Shown here one piece after another: positions 36,998 to 46,799 of a stretch of 64,000 nucleotides of DNA. The position numbers and the translations under genes are program-made. The stretch's first letter is position 1. The number at the start of each line of letters is the position of its first letter. The notes beneath the pieces were generated by a model. The model searched no databases. It had not been told where the DNA came from and saw only the letters and a program-made list of their open reading frames with translations. Source of the stretch: Neiella holothuriorum (GTDB taxonomy: Bacteria; Pseudomonadota; Gammaproteobacteria; Enterobacterales; Neiellaceae). Where the stretch lies: NCBI RefSeq assembly GCF_019457915.1, contig NZ_JAHZSS010000009.1, positions 62,001 through 126,000 on the forward strand. Reading direction: 5' to 3'.

Positions 36998-38134
36998 GTG
37001 TATTTGGCAAAATTGGTAGTACCCTGTCTGACGTTACTTGCTAGTTTCGCAAGTAAAGCCAACGACATGCCCTTGAACTTGACCAAAGGGGTGACCGATA
37101 TCAGCGATCGTGTGTATGACCTACACATGACCATCTTCTACATCTGTTGCATCATTGGTTTTCTTGTCTTCGGCGTGATGTTTTACTCCATCGTCCGGCA
37201 TCGAAAATCTCGTGGCGTAAAACCCGCCAACTTTCACGAAAGCACCAAAATTGAATTACTGTGGACTGCTATCCCATTTGTCATTTTGATTGGCATGGCA
37301 ATACCGGCTACCAATACCCTTATTGCGATGGAAAATTCTGATGATGCAGATTTAACCGTGCTCGTAACCGGTAGCCAATGGAAGTGGCATTACCGTTACC
37401 TCGAACATGATCTCGAATATTACAGTGTGCTTGCCACCCCTCGTCGCCAAATAGAAAACAAACTCGCTAAAGGCCAAAACTACTTACTTGAAGTAGACCG
37501 CCCGTTGGTTATCCCAACCAATACCAAAGTTAGATTTCTGATGACCTCTGATGACGTTATTCATTCGTGGTGGGTTCCTGAATTCGCCGTCAAAAAAGAC
37601 GCCAACCCAGGTTTCATTAACGAAGCATGGACGAATGTCCCGACCGCAGGCATTTATCGCGGTCAATGTGCTGAGTTATGCGGGAAAGACCATGGCTTTA
37701 TGCCGGTCGTTGTTATTGCCAAAGAGCCTGAAGAGTTTCAGTCATGGTTGGCATCGCAGCAAGCGGAGCAACAAGCAAAGCAAGCGGAAGAACAACGACT
37801 ATTAGCCTTGCAAATGCCAAAAGACGAGTTAATGGATTTAGGTAAACGTACTTACGATCAATTTTGTGCCGCTTGCCACCAACCGAACGGACAGGGGCTG
37901 CCGGGTATGTTCCCCGCGCTCAAAGGGAGCGACATGGTGATGACGGATGCCGCTGCTCATATCGATATTGTGTTATACGGCAAAGCCGGAACTGCGATGG
38001 CCGGATTTGGCAAGCAGTTATCGCTGAAAGAATTAGCCGCCGTCGTTACCTACGAGCGTAACGCTTGGGGAAACGATACCGGTGAACTGATTCAAGCCGC
38101 TGATATTGAAGCCCGCCGAAAAGCAGCGATGTAA
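36998..38134 (+). CDS. coxB: Cytochrome c oxidase subunit II fused to cytochrome c
   Basis: 378 residues from a GTG with GGAGG 7 nt upstream. A signal peptide (about 1-22), two membrane helices (about 46-68 and 86-108), then the CuA domain with the ligand motif QCAELCGKDHGFM (about 226-238). After a Gln/Glu-rich linker comes a class I cytochrome c domain with heme site CAACH (about 291-295). The fusion marks a caa3-like oxidase that carries its own electron-donor cytochrome. First gene of the operon. Confidence 0.97.
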   Translation: MYLAKLVVPCLTLLASFASKANDMPLNLTKGVTDISDRVYDLHMTIFYICCIIGFLVFGVMFYSIVRHRKSRGVKPANFHESTKIELLWTAIPFVILIGMAIPATNTLIAMENSDDADLTVLVTGSQWKWHYRYLEHDLEYYSVLATPRRQIENKLAKGQNYLLEVDRPLVIPTNTKVRFLMTSDDVIHSWWVPEFAVKKDANPGFINEAWTNVPTAGIYRGQCAELCGKDHGFMPVVVIAKEPEEFQSWLASQQAEQQAKQAEEQRLLALQMPKDELMDLGKRTYDQFCAACHQPNGQGLPGMFPALKGSDMVMTDAAAHIDIVLYGKAGTAMAGFGKQLSLKELAAVVTYERNAWGNDTGELIQAADIEARRKAAM

Positions 38135-38144
38135 GGAAACAATT

Positions 38145-39755
38145 ATGACGTCTATGACCGAGCAAAATGACATCGCAGCGCAGCAACATGACGAAACCAA
38201 TGAACATCACCATTATGCCCCAAAGGGAATCATGCGTTGGCTGCTTACAACCAATCATAAAGACATTGGTACCCTCTATTTAATTTTCGCATTCACCATG
38301 TTTTTAGTCGGTGGTGCGATGGCAATGGTGATTCGAGCAGAATTATTCCAACCGGGCTTACAGTTAGTCGATCCGAATTTCTTCAACCAAATGACCACAG
38401 TCCACGGGCTGATTATGGTGTTTGGTGCGGTCATGCCTGCATTCACGGGGCTTGCCAATTGGATGATCCCGATGATGATTGGCGCGCCAGATATGGCACT
38501 GCCACGTATGAATAATTGGTCGTTTTGGATTCTACCTTTTGCCTTTGCAATATTGTTGGGCTCATTGTTTATGGAAGGAGGCGGGCCGGCGTTTGGTTGG
38601 ACATTCTACGCGCCCCTTTCAACCACGTATTCATCGGACAGCACTGCGTTGTTCGTGTTTTCCGTCCACATCATGGGGATCTCCTCAATCATGGGGGCTA
38701 TCAACGTGATTGTAACTATTGTCAATTTACGTGCCCCTGACATGAGTTGGATGAAATTACCGTTATTTGTGTGGACATGGCTAATCACCGCGTTTCTGCT
38801 AATTGCAGTGATGCCAGTGCTTGCTGGTGTGGTCACCATGGTGCTGACCGACAAATACTTTGGCACCAGTTTCTTTGATGCCGCTGGTGGTGGCGATCCC
38901 GTGATGTTCCAACACATCTTCTGGTTCTTTGGTCATCCAGAGGTGTACATCATGATTTTACCGTCGTTTGGCATTGTCTCGGCGATTATCCCTGCATTTG
39001 CCCGCAAGCCCTTGTTTGGTTACGCCTCTATGGTATATGCGACTGCGTCAATTGCCGGTCTGAGCTTTATTGTTTGGGCGCACCATATGTTCACTACCGG
39101 AATGCCATTGTTTGGTGAGCTGTTCTTCATGTATTGCACCATGCTCATTGCGGTACCAACCGGCGTGAAGGTGTTTAATTGGGTTGCCACCATGTGGCGC
39201 GGAGCAATGACTTTTGAAGTGCCCATGCTGTTTGCATTGGCATTTGTGGTGTTGTTTACCATTGGTGGATTTAGCGGCCTCATGCTCGCCATCACGCCGG
39301 TCGATTTTCAATACCACGACACCTATTTTGTTGTTGCACACTTCCACTACGTTTTGGTCACTGGGGCAATATTTTCTATTTATGCGGCCGCCTATTATTG
39401 GTTACCAAAATGGACCGGTCACATGTTTAATGAGTTCTGGGCCAAGATGCACTTTTGGTGTTCGCTAGTTTCGGTCAACGTGTTGTTTTTCCCAATGCAT
39501 TTCTTAGGTCTGGCGGGCATGCCGCGCCGTATTCCGGACTATGCGTTGCAATTTGCCGACGTCAATCAAATTGTTTCCATCGGTGGCTTTGCATTTGGTC
39601 TTTCGCAGTTGTTGTTCGTGGTTGTGGTAGTAAAAGCTGCGCGCGGCGGCGAGAAGGCTGCGGCTAAACCGTGGGAGGGGGCCGAAGGATTAGAGTGGAC
39701 TGTGCCGTCGCCCGCGCCTTATCACACCTTTGAAACGCCGCCAGCCGTCAAATGA
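38145..39755 (+). CDS. coxA: Cytochrome c oxidase subunit I
   Basis: About 536 residues from the ATG at 38145 (TAAGGAA 8 nt upstream), with twelve membrane helices. It holds heme a and the heme a3-CuB site. Signatures are WSFWILPFAFAILLG, the CuB loop FWFFGHPEVYIMILP, WAHHMFTTG and HDTYFVVAHFHYVL. The gene follows coxB by 10 nt, and ctaG overlaps its stop by 4 nt. Confidence 0.98.
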   Translation: MTSMTEQNDIAAQQHDETNEHHHYAPKGIMRWLLTTNHKDIGTLYLIFAFTMFLVGGAMAMVIRAELFQPGLQLVDPNFFNQMTTVHGLIMVFGAVMPAFTGLANWMIPMMIGAPDMALPRMNNWSFWILPFAFAILLGSLFMEGGGPAFGWTFYAPLSTTYSSDSTALFVFSVHIMGISSIMGAINVIVTIVNLRAPDMSWMKLPLFVWTWLITAFLLIAVMPVLAGVVTMVLTDKYFGTSFFDAAGGGDPVMFQHIFWFFGHPEVYIMILPSFGIVSAIIPAFARKPLFGYASMVYATASIAGLSFIVWAHHMFTTGMPLFGELFFMYCTMLIAVPTGVKVFNWVATMWRGAMTFEVPMLFALAFVVLFTIGGFSGLMLAITPVDFQYHDTYFVVAHFHYVLVTGAIFSIYAAAYYWLPKWTGHMFNEFWAKMHFWCSLVSVNVLFFPMHFLGLAGMPRRIPDYALQFADVNQIVSIGGFAFGLSQLLFVVVVVKAARGGEKAAAKPWEGAEGLEWTVPSPAPYHTFETPPAVK

Positions 39756-40339
39756 ATACGCCAACCGACCGCCAAACCCAGCACCAACAAGCCAACAAAA
39801 AACTTGTTGGTCGCTTGGTGCTGATTGTTGCGGCTATGTTCGGTTTTGGCTTTGCGATGGTGCCGTTATACGACGTGTTTTGCGACATCACTGGGCTGAA
39901 CGGCAAGACCAATAGCGAAGCGGTGAGCACCGTTGCTGTTGATGCTGATTTGAGTCGTCAAGTTCGAGTGCAGTTCGTTACCCATAATGCCAAAGGTGTG
40001 GCTTGGCCGTTTCAGTCAAGCTTGCCAAGTATCAAGGTTCATCCTGGCGTCATGACGCAAGTCGAGTTTGTGGTAGAAAACCCGACTAATCGACCCGTCA
40101 TCGCACAAGCGATTCCAAGTGTATCGCCAGGATTAGGCGCGCAGTACTTACGTAAGTTGGAGTGCTTCTGCTTTAACCAACAGCCACTGGCGCCGGGCGA
40201 GCGAAAGGTTATGCCGATGCAGTTCTATATTGCACCGGATATGCCAAATGACATTGGAACTTTGACCTTGGCCTACACACTGTACGACATCAGCAATCGT
40301 GGCGACCAGCCAGCGAATGCCCAAACGGCAGCGCCGTAA
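39752..40339 (+). CDS. ctaG: Cytochrome c oxidase assembly protein CtaG (Cox11)
   Basis: 195 residues. One N-terminal membrane helix (about 22-44) anchors a periplasmic copper-binding domain with the Cox11 motif ECFCFNQQPL (about 135-144). It delivers copper to the CuB centre of subunit I. The ATG overlaps the coxA stop, so it is made with its client. Confidence 0.96.
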   Translation: MNTPTDRQTQHQQANKKLVGRLVLIVAAMFGFGFAMVPLYDVFCDITGLNGKTNSEAVSTVAVDADLSRQVRVQFVTHNAKGVAWPFQSSLPSIKVHPGVMTQVEFVVENPTNRPVIAQAIPSVSPGLGAQYLRKLECFCFNQQPLAPGERKVMPMQFYIAPDMPNDIGTLTLAYTLYDISNRGDQPANAQTAAP

Positions 40340-40351
40340 GAGGATGATGGT

Positions 40352-41227
40352 ATGAGTCAGCAATATCAAAAATATTATGTGCCGGCGCAAAGTGGCTGGC
40401 CCATTATCGGAGCCGTTGCGCTATTTCTGATTGCCGTTGGTGCCGGTACTGCCGTCCAGCAAATGAATCAGGGCGGCGGGTACGGTCAGTGGTTGCTGCT
40501 GGCGGGCGCAACCTTGTTGATCATCATGCTGATTGGATGGTTTGGCAATGTGATCCATGAGTCGATGACGGGACTCTACAGTGAGCAAATGGATCGTTCA
40601 TTCCGCCAAGGCATGAGTTGGTTTATTTTTTCAGAAGTGATGTTTTTTGCAGCATTCTTTGGCGCCCTATTTTACGCAAGAATGCTCGCCGTTCCTTGGC
40701 TGGGCGGTGCCGATAATAATGAAATGACCCATGCTTTACTTTGGCCCGAATTTTCAGCCCATTGGCCACTAGTTTCTATGCCAGATGGCGGTGAAACTCA
40801 AGCCATGGGCTGGCATGGGCTCCCCCTATACAACACCATCATTTTGTTAATCTCATCCGTTACTTTGCACCTAGCGCACGTCAGCCTTGAACAAGGTAAG
40901 CGTACGGCTTTAACGGCTTGGTTATTCTTGACCATCGTATTGGGCATCGCCTTTTTGTTCTTGCAAGTCGAAGAATATGTCCACGCCTATGTGGAAATGG
41001 GTTTAACGCTTGATGCGGGGATCTACGGCAATACCTTTTTCTTATTGACCGGTTTTCACGGCATGCACGTCACACTGGGCACCATCATTCTGATTGTGTT
41101 GTTTGGCCGAGTCCTCAAAGGCCACTTCACAGGCGATCAGCATTTCGCATTTATGGCTGGTAGTTGGTATTGGCATTTTGTGGATGTGGTGTGGCTGTGT
41201 TTATTCGTGTTTGTGTACGTGATCTAA
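40352..41227 (+). CDS. coxC: Cytochrome c oxidase subunit III
   Basis: 291 residues, seven membrane helices. Signature segments are GMSWFIFSEVMFFAAFFGALFY, WHGLPLYNTIILLISS, the EEYVHA region and TGFHGMHVTLGTI. It supports subunit I stability and proton uptake. Its last 4 nt overlap the opposite-strand DUF2909 gene. Confidence 0.97.
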   Translation: MSQQYQKYYVPAQSGWPIIGAVALFLIAVGAGTAVQQMNQGGGYGQWLLLAGATLLIIMLIGWFGNVIHESMTGLYSEQMDRSFRQGMSWFIFSEVMFFAAFFGALFYARMLAVPWLGGADNNEMTHALLWPEFSAHWPLVSMPDGGETQAMGWHGLPLYNTIILLISSVTLHLAHVSLEQGKRTALTAWLFLTIVLGIAFLFLQVEEYVHAYVEMGLTLDAGIYGNTFFLLTGFHGMHVTLGTIILIVLFGRVLKGHFTGDQHFAFMAGSWYWHFVDVVWLCLFVFVYVI

Positions 41228-41448
41228 AACGGCCGTGGATTAAAGCTGATTTGGCCGGTAGCGGCGAGCAGTAAAAGCAAAATCACAATCGATGCTGAAA
41301 AGATTAACCGGCGGCCGATGAAGTGAGACATATGAGGTCGATTGCCGGCTTTGGAATGAGTAGACAACATTTGGCGCAGCGCTAAAGCCAAATTGCCAAT
41401 GGCAACGAGTAGCAGGGCAACAATGATGAGTTTGATAAACCAATGCAT
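41224..41448 (-). CDS. DUF2909-type twin-transmembrane protein
   Basis: 74 residues with two hydrophobic segments (about 5-25 and 48-66) joined by a basic loop (RQMLSTHSKAGNRPH). Small proteins of this DUF2909 kind are found between coxC and SURF1 genes in many gammaproteobacteria, often on the opposite strand as here. It overlaps the coxC stop by 4 nt. A role in oxidase assembly is suspected from location only. Confidence 0.8.
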   Translation of the reverse strand: MHWFIKLIIVALLLVAIGNLALALRQMLSTHSKAGNRPHMSHFIGRRLIFSASIVILLLLLAATGQISFNPRPF

Positions 41449-41487
41449 GGATAACCCTTGTTGTTGGTGACTTAGAGAAAGGTGGTA

Positions 41488-42177
41488 ATGCAGCTATCTT
41501 GGCGAATGATAAGTTTCAGTCTTTTTACCTTGGTGGTGTTCGCAGGGTTGGTCAAGCTTGGCCTATGGCAAACCGAGCGTGGCGCACAAAAGCAAGCGCT
41601 ACTCGATACTTTGCAAGCACAATCCAATCAAGCACCCGCCGATCTATTTGCCATTCTGAATACGCCGTTACCGCAACGCCACGGTATGCCTGTGAAGCTC
41701 AAGGTAACACTCGATGCAGGCCGCAGCGTGTTGTTGGATAACAAAACCTTCGAGGGCAAGGTTGGTTATCAGCTGTTGGTTCCGGCCCAACATCAAGACC
41801 GTCACTTGTTAGTTCACGTTGGTTGGTTACCAGCAACACCAGACCGAAATGAATGGCCTGCGATACCGCAATTACCAACGACCGTTTGGTTAACAGGGCA
41901 CATTAAATTACCTAGCCGTGTACCCGTGCTCAATGACGCTTTAATCATTGAACGAAAAGGCGCTGTGGTGCGCAGTCAAACCGAAGCGCCAGCCATTTTA
42001 TCGGAGGCGCTTCAATTACCGTTAGAGCCGTGGTTAGTGCGACTCGATGAACAAGCCGAATGGGGCTTGCCACGACAATGGCAATGGTTGTCGATGGGAC
42101 CAGAAAAGCACTATGGCTACGCGTTGCAGTGGTATTCACTTGCACTGGCCATTTTTATCTTGCTGCTGTTGTTTTGA
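41488..42177 (+). CDS. SURF1-family oxidase assembly protein
   Basis: 229 residues from the ATG at 41488 (AAGG 5 nt upstream). Two membrane helices at the ends (about 10-28 and 210-228) flank a periplasmic domain. Family features are LGLWQTERGAQKQALL, VLLDNKTFEGKVGYQLL, VHVGWLP and GYALQWYSLA. It aids heme a insertion into subunit I. The sequence fits the bacterial SURF1 family well. Confidence 0.93.
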   Translation: MQLSWRMISFSLFTLVVFAGLVKLGLWQTERGAQKQALLDTLQAQSNQAPADLFAILNTPLPQRHGMPVKLKVTLDAGRSVLLDNKTFEGKVGYQLLVPAQHQDRHLLVHVGWLPATPDRNEWPAIPQLPTTVWLTGHIKLPSRVPVLNDALIIERKGAVVRSQTEAPAILSEALQLPLEPWLVRLDEQAEWGLPRQWQWLSMGPEKHYGYALQWYSLALAIFILLLLF

Positions 42178-42254
42178 TGGCGAGCATGGCGCTCAGCCGA
42201 GCACAGCGCGTTGTCCACCAAACAGATTCAGTCTGCGGCGACTCAGGAGAAAAT

Positions 42255-42785
42255 ATGAAAGCACTCACGTCAGCACAGCGCACGTTACTCTTGGTGTTAT
42301 TGGTGTTTGCTGCGCCGGTGATTTGCGCTTACTTGATTCTACGGTTGGGATGGTTCACTGGCGGGGTTACCGCCCATGGTGAAATGCTGATGCCGCCAGT
42401 CGAACGAGTCCAGTGGCGTCAGTCCGATTGGCAGCGAGAGTGGGCGTTAATCGGCATTTGTGAGCAACAATGCGAGCCGATGCAAAGCTATTTACAACGC
42501 ATTAAATTGACGCTCGGCCAATATCAAAACCGAGTTGTGGTGCTATCTGTTGGTGAGCAAGCGCCAAAATCTGCCGCTAATCATGCCGAGCAACAATTGT
42601 ATTGGCGTAACGAGTTACCCGATTTGCCCGCGAATTGGCAGGCGGCGGGCACTATTTTAATCATGGATCCACTTGGCCACATTATGTTGGCCTATCCACC
42701 GACGCCGATGGAGCAGGCGGCTGAACAAGGGCGCGGGGTTAAATCCGATTTGTACAAGATGCTGAAATTGTCTCGGGTAAGTTAG
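42255..42785 (+). CDS. Membrane-anchored CxxxC protein in the oxidase operon
   Basis: 176 residues from the ATG at 42255 with AGGAGA 5 nt upstream; a much longer open frame upstream overlaps the SURF1 gene and is discounted. One membrane helix (about 12-30) precedes a periplasmic domain with C69-x3-C73 (ICEQQCEPM) and TILIMDPLGHIMLAYPP, a layout like the copper-binding SCO/thioredoxin fold. Conserved in gammaproteobacterial oxidase loci but not well studied. It ends 2 nt before ctaA. A copper or redox role is inference. Confidence 0.75.
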   Translation: MKALTSAQRTLLLVLLVFAAPVICAYLILRLGWFTGGVTAHGEMLMPPVERVQWRQSDWQREWALIGICEQQCEPMQSYLQRIKLTLGQYQNRVVVLSVGEQAPKSAANHAEQQLYWRNELPDLPANWQAAGTILIMDPLGHIMLAYPPTPMEQAAEQGRGVKSDLYKMLKLSRVS

Positions 42786-42787
42786 CC

Positions 42788-43771
42788 ATGAGAGTTGTTG
42801 CCATTGTTGCGGTTGTACTTGGTTTTCTGGTGATCCAACTGGGGGCTTATACACGCCTAACGGACGCTGGTTTGGGCTGCCCAGATTGGCCGGGTTGCTA
42901 TGGCACTATTGCTGTGCCGCAAACGGAGGAAGCGATTAGTGCTGCGAATCGAGCGTTTCCTGAACGGCCGGTGGAGCCGACTAAGGCTTGGAATGAAATG
43001 ATTCATCGCTACCTTGCGGGTGCATTGGGTTTACTCATTGCGTGTTTGGCGGTGATGGGCTGGCGACGCGGGGGAAGTATTCGGCGACTGAGCAGTGGCT
43101 TGTTGGTGTTAGTGATTTTTCAAGCCATGTTGGGTATGTGGACCGTGACCATGAAGCTCAATCCGCTCGTAGTCTTGGCCCATTTGCTGGGTGGTTTTTG
43201 TACGTTGGCTTTGCTTTGCGTGCTGGTTAGTTGCTTGCGAACAACTGAACCTGCAATTAGCGAAGGGAGGCGCACCAGTCCTTGGTTGCTATTGGCGTTG
43301 ATTGTGGTGTTGGGGCAAGTCTTACTGGGTGGGTGGACATCAGCCAATTATGCTGCCACCGCCTGCACCCAGCTGCCAGTCTGTGAAGCGGGTTGGCAAG
43401 AACGATTCGATATTGGTGGCGCCTTCTCATTGCCTCAAAGTGACGATGGTAGTTACGAATATGGTCGCCACAACTATCAGCAGCGCATGACCATTCATGT
43501 GTTTCATCGCTTTGGCGGCGTATTGACGGTGCTGGCTGTTTTGGCCGCGGCGTTGAGTCTTATGCAACAGCAGCGTCGAGCTGCTGGCTTGTGGTTATTG
43601 TTGCTGGTGACGGTGCAGTTTTCATTGGGCTTAGTGAATGTTGTTGCTCATTTACCTATCGCGGTTGCCGTTGGTCATAACGGTGGTGCCGCCTTGTTAT
43701 TTGCCAGTTTGATGGTGATGTGGACTCGCCCCGGTCGCCATCGGATCTTCGGAGAAAATCATCATGGCTAG
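42788..43771 (+). CDS. ctaA: Heme A synthase (Cox15/CtaA)
   Basis: 327 residues, eight membrane helices. It oxidises the C8 methyl of heme O to the formyl group of heme A. The N-terminal [18 protein letters not shown] (about 22-39), EMIHRYLAG (about 69-77) and HVFHRFGG near 237-244 carry the heme-ligating His residues. It overlaps ctaB by 8 nt, matching the successive steps of heme A synthesis. Confidence 0.97.
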   Translation: MRVVAIVAVVLGFLVIQLGAYTRLTDAGLGCPDWPGCYGTIAVPQTEEAISAANRAFPERPVEPTKAWNEMIHRYLAGALGLLIACLAVMGWRRGGSIRRLSSGLLVLVIFQAMLGMWTVTMKLNPLVVLAHLLGGFCTLALLCVLVSCLRTTEPAISEGRRTSPWLLLALIVVLGQVLLGGWTSANYAATACTQLPVCEAGWQERFDIGGAFSLPQSDDGSYEYGRHNYQQRMTIHVFHRFGGVLTVLAVLAAALSLMQQQRRAAGLWLLLLVTVQFSLGLVNVVAHLPIAVAVGHNGGAALLFASLMVMWTRPGRHRIFGENHHG

Positions 43772-44681
43772 ATCAATCACAGTGCACAGTGGTAGTTTTC
43801 GCGCTTGGGTTATGGGCGAAGCCAATTGGGCAGACTATTACCAAATGACCAAACCCAATGTGGTGATGTTGTTGTTACTCACCGCGCTCGTTGGTATGTG
43901 CATAGCGTCTCAAGGCTGGTTACCTTGGCAACCCGTGGTGGTTGGTTTAGTGGGAATTGGATTGGTGTCAGGTGCGGCGGCTGTCCTCAATCATGTTGTC
44001 GACCGGCGCATTGATGAGCAAATGGCTCGTACTCACCATCGGCCGATTCCTCGTGGCGTCATTGATGCGCCCAGAGCTCTGGGCTTTGCTGCTATTTTGG
44101 GCCTTGTAGGCACTGCGCTCTTGTGGCTGTTAGTGAATCCATTAACGGCCATGCTGACGGTGCTGGGCTTGGTGGGATATGCGGGGGTTTATACCCTGTA
44201 TTTAAAACGGGCCACGCCACAGAATATTGTGATTGGCGGGCTAGCGGGCGCTATTCCACCTTTACTGGGGTGGACCGCAGTAACTGGCCAGATTGATGCC
44301 GAGCCGCTGCTGTTGGTGATGCTGATCTTCACGTGGACACCGCCTCACTTTTGGGCGTTGGCGATCCATCGACGCAACGATTACGCACGAGTTAACGTGC
44401 CTATGCTGCCTGTTACCCATGGCGTTGAATTTACCAAAACGGCCGTGCTGCTTTACACCTTGCTGTTATTTGTAGTGGGGCTTATCCCATTTTTGGCAGG
44501 CATGAACGGTTGGTTATACCTGCTGGGCAGTAGTGCACTGAACTTGATGTTCGTGTACTACGCCGTGCGCCTAAAGTGGGGCCCTGAATCAGTTTGGGCC
44601 ATGAAAACCTTTCGCTTTTCTATTGTTCACCTTATGCTTTTGTTTATGGTTATATTGGTCGATCATTTTGTCAGCGGATGA
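43764..44681 (+). CDS. ctaB: Protoheme IX farnesyltransferase
   Basis: 305 residues, a UbiA-type prenyltransferase with about nine membrane helices. It converts heme B to heme O. The Asp/His-rich motif [20 protein letters not shown] (about 76-95) and the second motif [13 protein letters not shown] are characteristic. It overlaps ctaA and precedes the SCO1 gene by 26 nt. Confidence 0.97.
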   Translation: MARSITVHSGSFRAWVMGEANWADYYQMTKPNVVMLLLLTALVGMCIASQGWLPWQPVVVGLVGIGLVSGAAAVLNHVVDRRIDEQMARTHHRPIPRGVIDAPRALGFAAILGLVGTALLWLLVNPLTAMLTVLGLVGYAGVYTLYLKRATPQNIVIGGLAGAIPPLLGWTAVTGQIDAEPLLLVMLIFTWTPPHFWALAIHRRNDYARVNVPMLPVTHGVEFTKTAVLLYTLLLFVVGLIPFLAGMNGWLYLLGSSALNLMFVYYAVRLKWGPESVWAMKTFRFSIVHLMLLFMVILVDHFVSG

Positions 44682-44707
44682 ACGCTGCTGAGCCCTAAGG
44701 TGTTGTT

Positions 44708-45379
44708 GTGAAAAACCGTTTATTGTTTTTGGCTGCGGCGGTGTTCGCTGGTCTCGTTGGCTTTTGGATCTCTAGCAGTATTAAGCAAAACGTGACGGAA
44801 AAACCCACAGTCGTTGCCTCTGGCTATGGTTATCAGTCCGACTCGCTGGTGGTGTACCAACCGCAACGGGAATTACAACCTTTCCACCTGACGGATCACC
44901 ATCAACAAGAGGTTAATCGAGAGCGCCTACAAGGAAGCTGGACGTTGGTGTTCTTAGGCTACACTTTTTGCCCTGATATATGCCCAATGACGTTGGCAAT
45001 GTTAAACGGCGTGTATCCCAAATTAGCCGAGGCCAGTGATTTACCCGTTACGGTATTGTTTGTGAGTGCTGATCCACAACGAGATGATTCGGCGCGCTTA
45101 GCAAGCTATCTGGAGTACTTTAATCCTGCTTTCGTTGCCGCAACGGCGCCGCATTCCGATCTATTCCCGTTCACTCGCAATCTTGGTTTGGCCTACGCGC
45201 TTTACGATGGCAACAACAGCGATGCCTATTTAGTGGATCATTCCGCATCCATAGTCTTGATTAACCCTGCTGGTCATATTCATGGCGTGTTCAAACCGGT
45301 GCCCGTTGCAGGTGAATTACCTACCGTTAAAGCCTCTCAGCTGCTGGAAGATTTCAAGCGCGCTATTGAGTTACCTTGA
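44708..45379 (+). CDS. SCO1/SenC copper chaperone
   Basis: 223 residues from a GTG. An N-terminal membrane helix (about 5-22) anchors a thioredoxin-fold domain with copper ligands C88 and C92 (TFCPDICPMT) and a His in the VDHSAS segment. It loads copper into the CuA site of subunit II. Its stop overlaps the next gene's ATG (TGATG). Confidence 0.95.
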   Translation: MKNRLLFLAAAVFAGLVGFWISSSIKQNVTEKPTVVASGYGYQSDSLVVYQPQRELQPFHLTDHHQQEVNRERLQGSWTLVFLGYTFCPDICPMTLAMLNGVYPKLAEASDLPVTVLFVSADPQRDDSARLASYLEYFNPAFVAATAPHSDLFPFTRNLGLAYALYDGNNSDAYLVDHSASIVLINPAGHIHGVFKPVPVAGELPTVKASQLLEDFKRAIELP

Positions 45380-46719
45380 TGATCGCTAACCTAATCGCCA
45401 CGGTGCAACGTATCGAGTTGCACCGTAAGGTTGGCAAAATCGCTGTGCCAATGATCCTTGCTAACCTAACAGTGCCATTGCTGGGACTAGTCGATACGGC
45501 GGTCATTGGTCACCTCGATGAGGTGTATTATCTCGGCGGCGTAGCCGTTGGTAGCATGGTGGTGACGCTGCTTTATTGGCTTGCGGGCTTTTTACGCATG
45601 TCGACTACGGGGTTAGCGGGGCAAGCGCTCGGCGCCGATGACGGTCATCAGCAACAACAAGTATTGCTGCAAGGGCTGGCGCTCGCTATTGGTTTAGGGT
45701 TGTTAGTGGTGATTGCCAATAGTGCTATTTGGCATGTTGCATTGGCCTTAATGAAGCCGTCGGCTCAGGTGGCCATCCAAGCACAACTATATTTCGATAT
45801 CCGTATCCTATCGGCGCCAGCAGCATTGATGAACTTAGTTCTGATGGGGTGGTTCATCGGGTTACAGCGCAGTCGCACGGCGATGGCGCTTATTATTCTT
45901 ACGAACAGCGTCAATATTGTCCTCGATTTAGTCTTTGTACTGGGCTTTAAGTGGGGCGTACAAGGTGCGGCGCTTGCAACTGTTTTGGCCGACTACAGTG
46001 CGGCGGCGTTAGCATTATGGCTGGCGTGGCGGCTTCAACCGAAGTTAATCAAGTTACTGGCGCAACCGGCGAGTTGGCTCAAGTGGCGCCACATCAGTTC
46101 GTTGGTTGCGATGAATCGTGACATTTTTATTCGTTCGCTCAGCCTCCAACTATGTATTGCTTTTATGACCGCAAAAGCTGCGCGTTTAGGTGATGCGACC
46201 ATTGCCGCCAATGCCGTATTGATGAATTTCCTCATGCTTATTGCCCTTGGTTTAGATGGCATTGCTTACGCTGCTGAAGCCATGGTGGCGCGGGCAAAAG
46301 GGGCAAAATGCCGCCTTGATGCGACGATTGCAATTCAGGTGAATAGTGCTTGGACCTTGATTTTGGCGTTGCTGTTTAGTGCCGTGTTCTGGCTGTTCGG
46401 TACTGCGATTATCAGCCTGTTGACTGACTTAGCGCCGGTTCGCGAAACGGCGCAAAATTTTATGCCGTATATTATTTTGTTGCCGTTGGCTGGAGCTGCG
46501 TGCTTTTTGCTCGATGGAGTTTTTATCGGCTTTGCCGCCGCTAAGCCAATGCGTAATACCATGTTAGTGGCCGCCTTTGGTGTGTTTTTCCCCGTTTGGT
46601 GGTTGTTACAGGCACAAGGCAACCATGCACTGTGGATCGCTTTTTTGTGTTTTCTACTGGCGCGTGGCATCGGTTTATCCGTGTGCTTACCCAAACAGTT
46701 ACGCCAAGTAGCAGGTTAG
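45379..46719 (+). CDS. MATE-family efflux transporter, DinF-like
   Basis: 446 residues with twelve membrane helices. The DinF-type MATE pattern is seen in VDTAVIGHLDEVYYLGGVAVG, GFLRMSTTGLAGQALGADD and IALGLDGIAYAAEAMVARA. It would export organic cations or oxidised products by ion antiport. It is coupled to the SCO1 gene although unrelated to oxidase assembly. E. coli dinF follows lexA; here no LexA box precedes it, so SOS control is not expected. Followed by a strong terminator that closes the operon. Confidence 0.92.
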   Translation: MIANLIATVQRIELHRKVGKIAVPMILANLTVPLLGLVDTAVIGHLDEVYYLGGVAVGSMVVTLLYWLAGFLRMSTTGLAGQALGADDGHQQQQVLLQGLALAIGLGLLVVIANSAIWHVALALMKPSAQVAIQAQLYFDIRILSAPAALMNLVLMGWFIGLQRSRTAMALIILTNSVNIVLDLVFVLGFKWGVQGAALATVLADYSAAALALWLAWRLQPKLIKLLAQPASWLKWRHISSLVAMNRDIFIRSLSLQLCIAFMTAKAARLGDATIAANAVLMNFLMLIALGLDGIAYAAEAMVARAKGAKCRLDATIAIQVNSAWTLILALLFSAVFWLFGTAIISLLTDLAPVRETAQNFMPYIILLPLAGAACFLLDGVFIGFAAAKPMRNTMLVAAFGVFFPVWWLLQAQGNHALWIAFLCFLLARGIGLSVCLPKQLRQVAG

Positions 46720-46742
46720 CTGAGCAAGCATCCGCAATAAAA

Positions 46743-46768
46743 AAGCCTCGCATTGCGAGGCTTTTTTA
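46743..46768 (+). terminator. Rho-independent terminator of the oxidase locus
   Basis: AAGCCTCGC (46743-46751) and GCGAGGCTT (46755-46763), a 3-nt loop, with T-run. The preceding A-run makes it bidirectional, serving nfuA as well. Confidence 0.92.
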
Positions 46769-46799
46769 TTGGTGTTCAACTCGTACCTAACGGTTAGAG

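Noticed and set aside
45379-46719. SOS control of the DinF-like transporter
   Set aside because: No LexA box is found before it and it is translationally coupled to the SCO1 gene.
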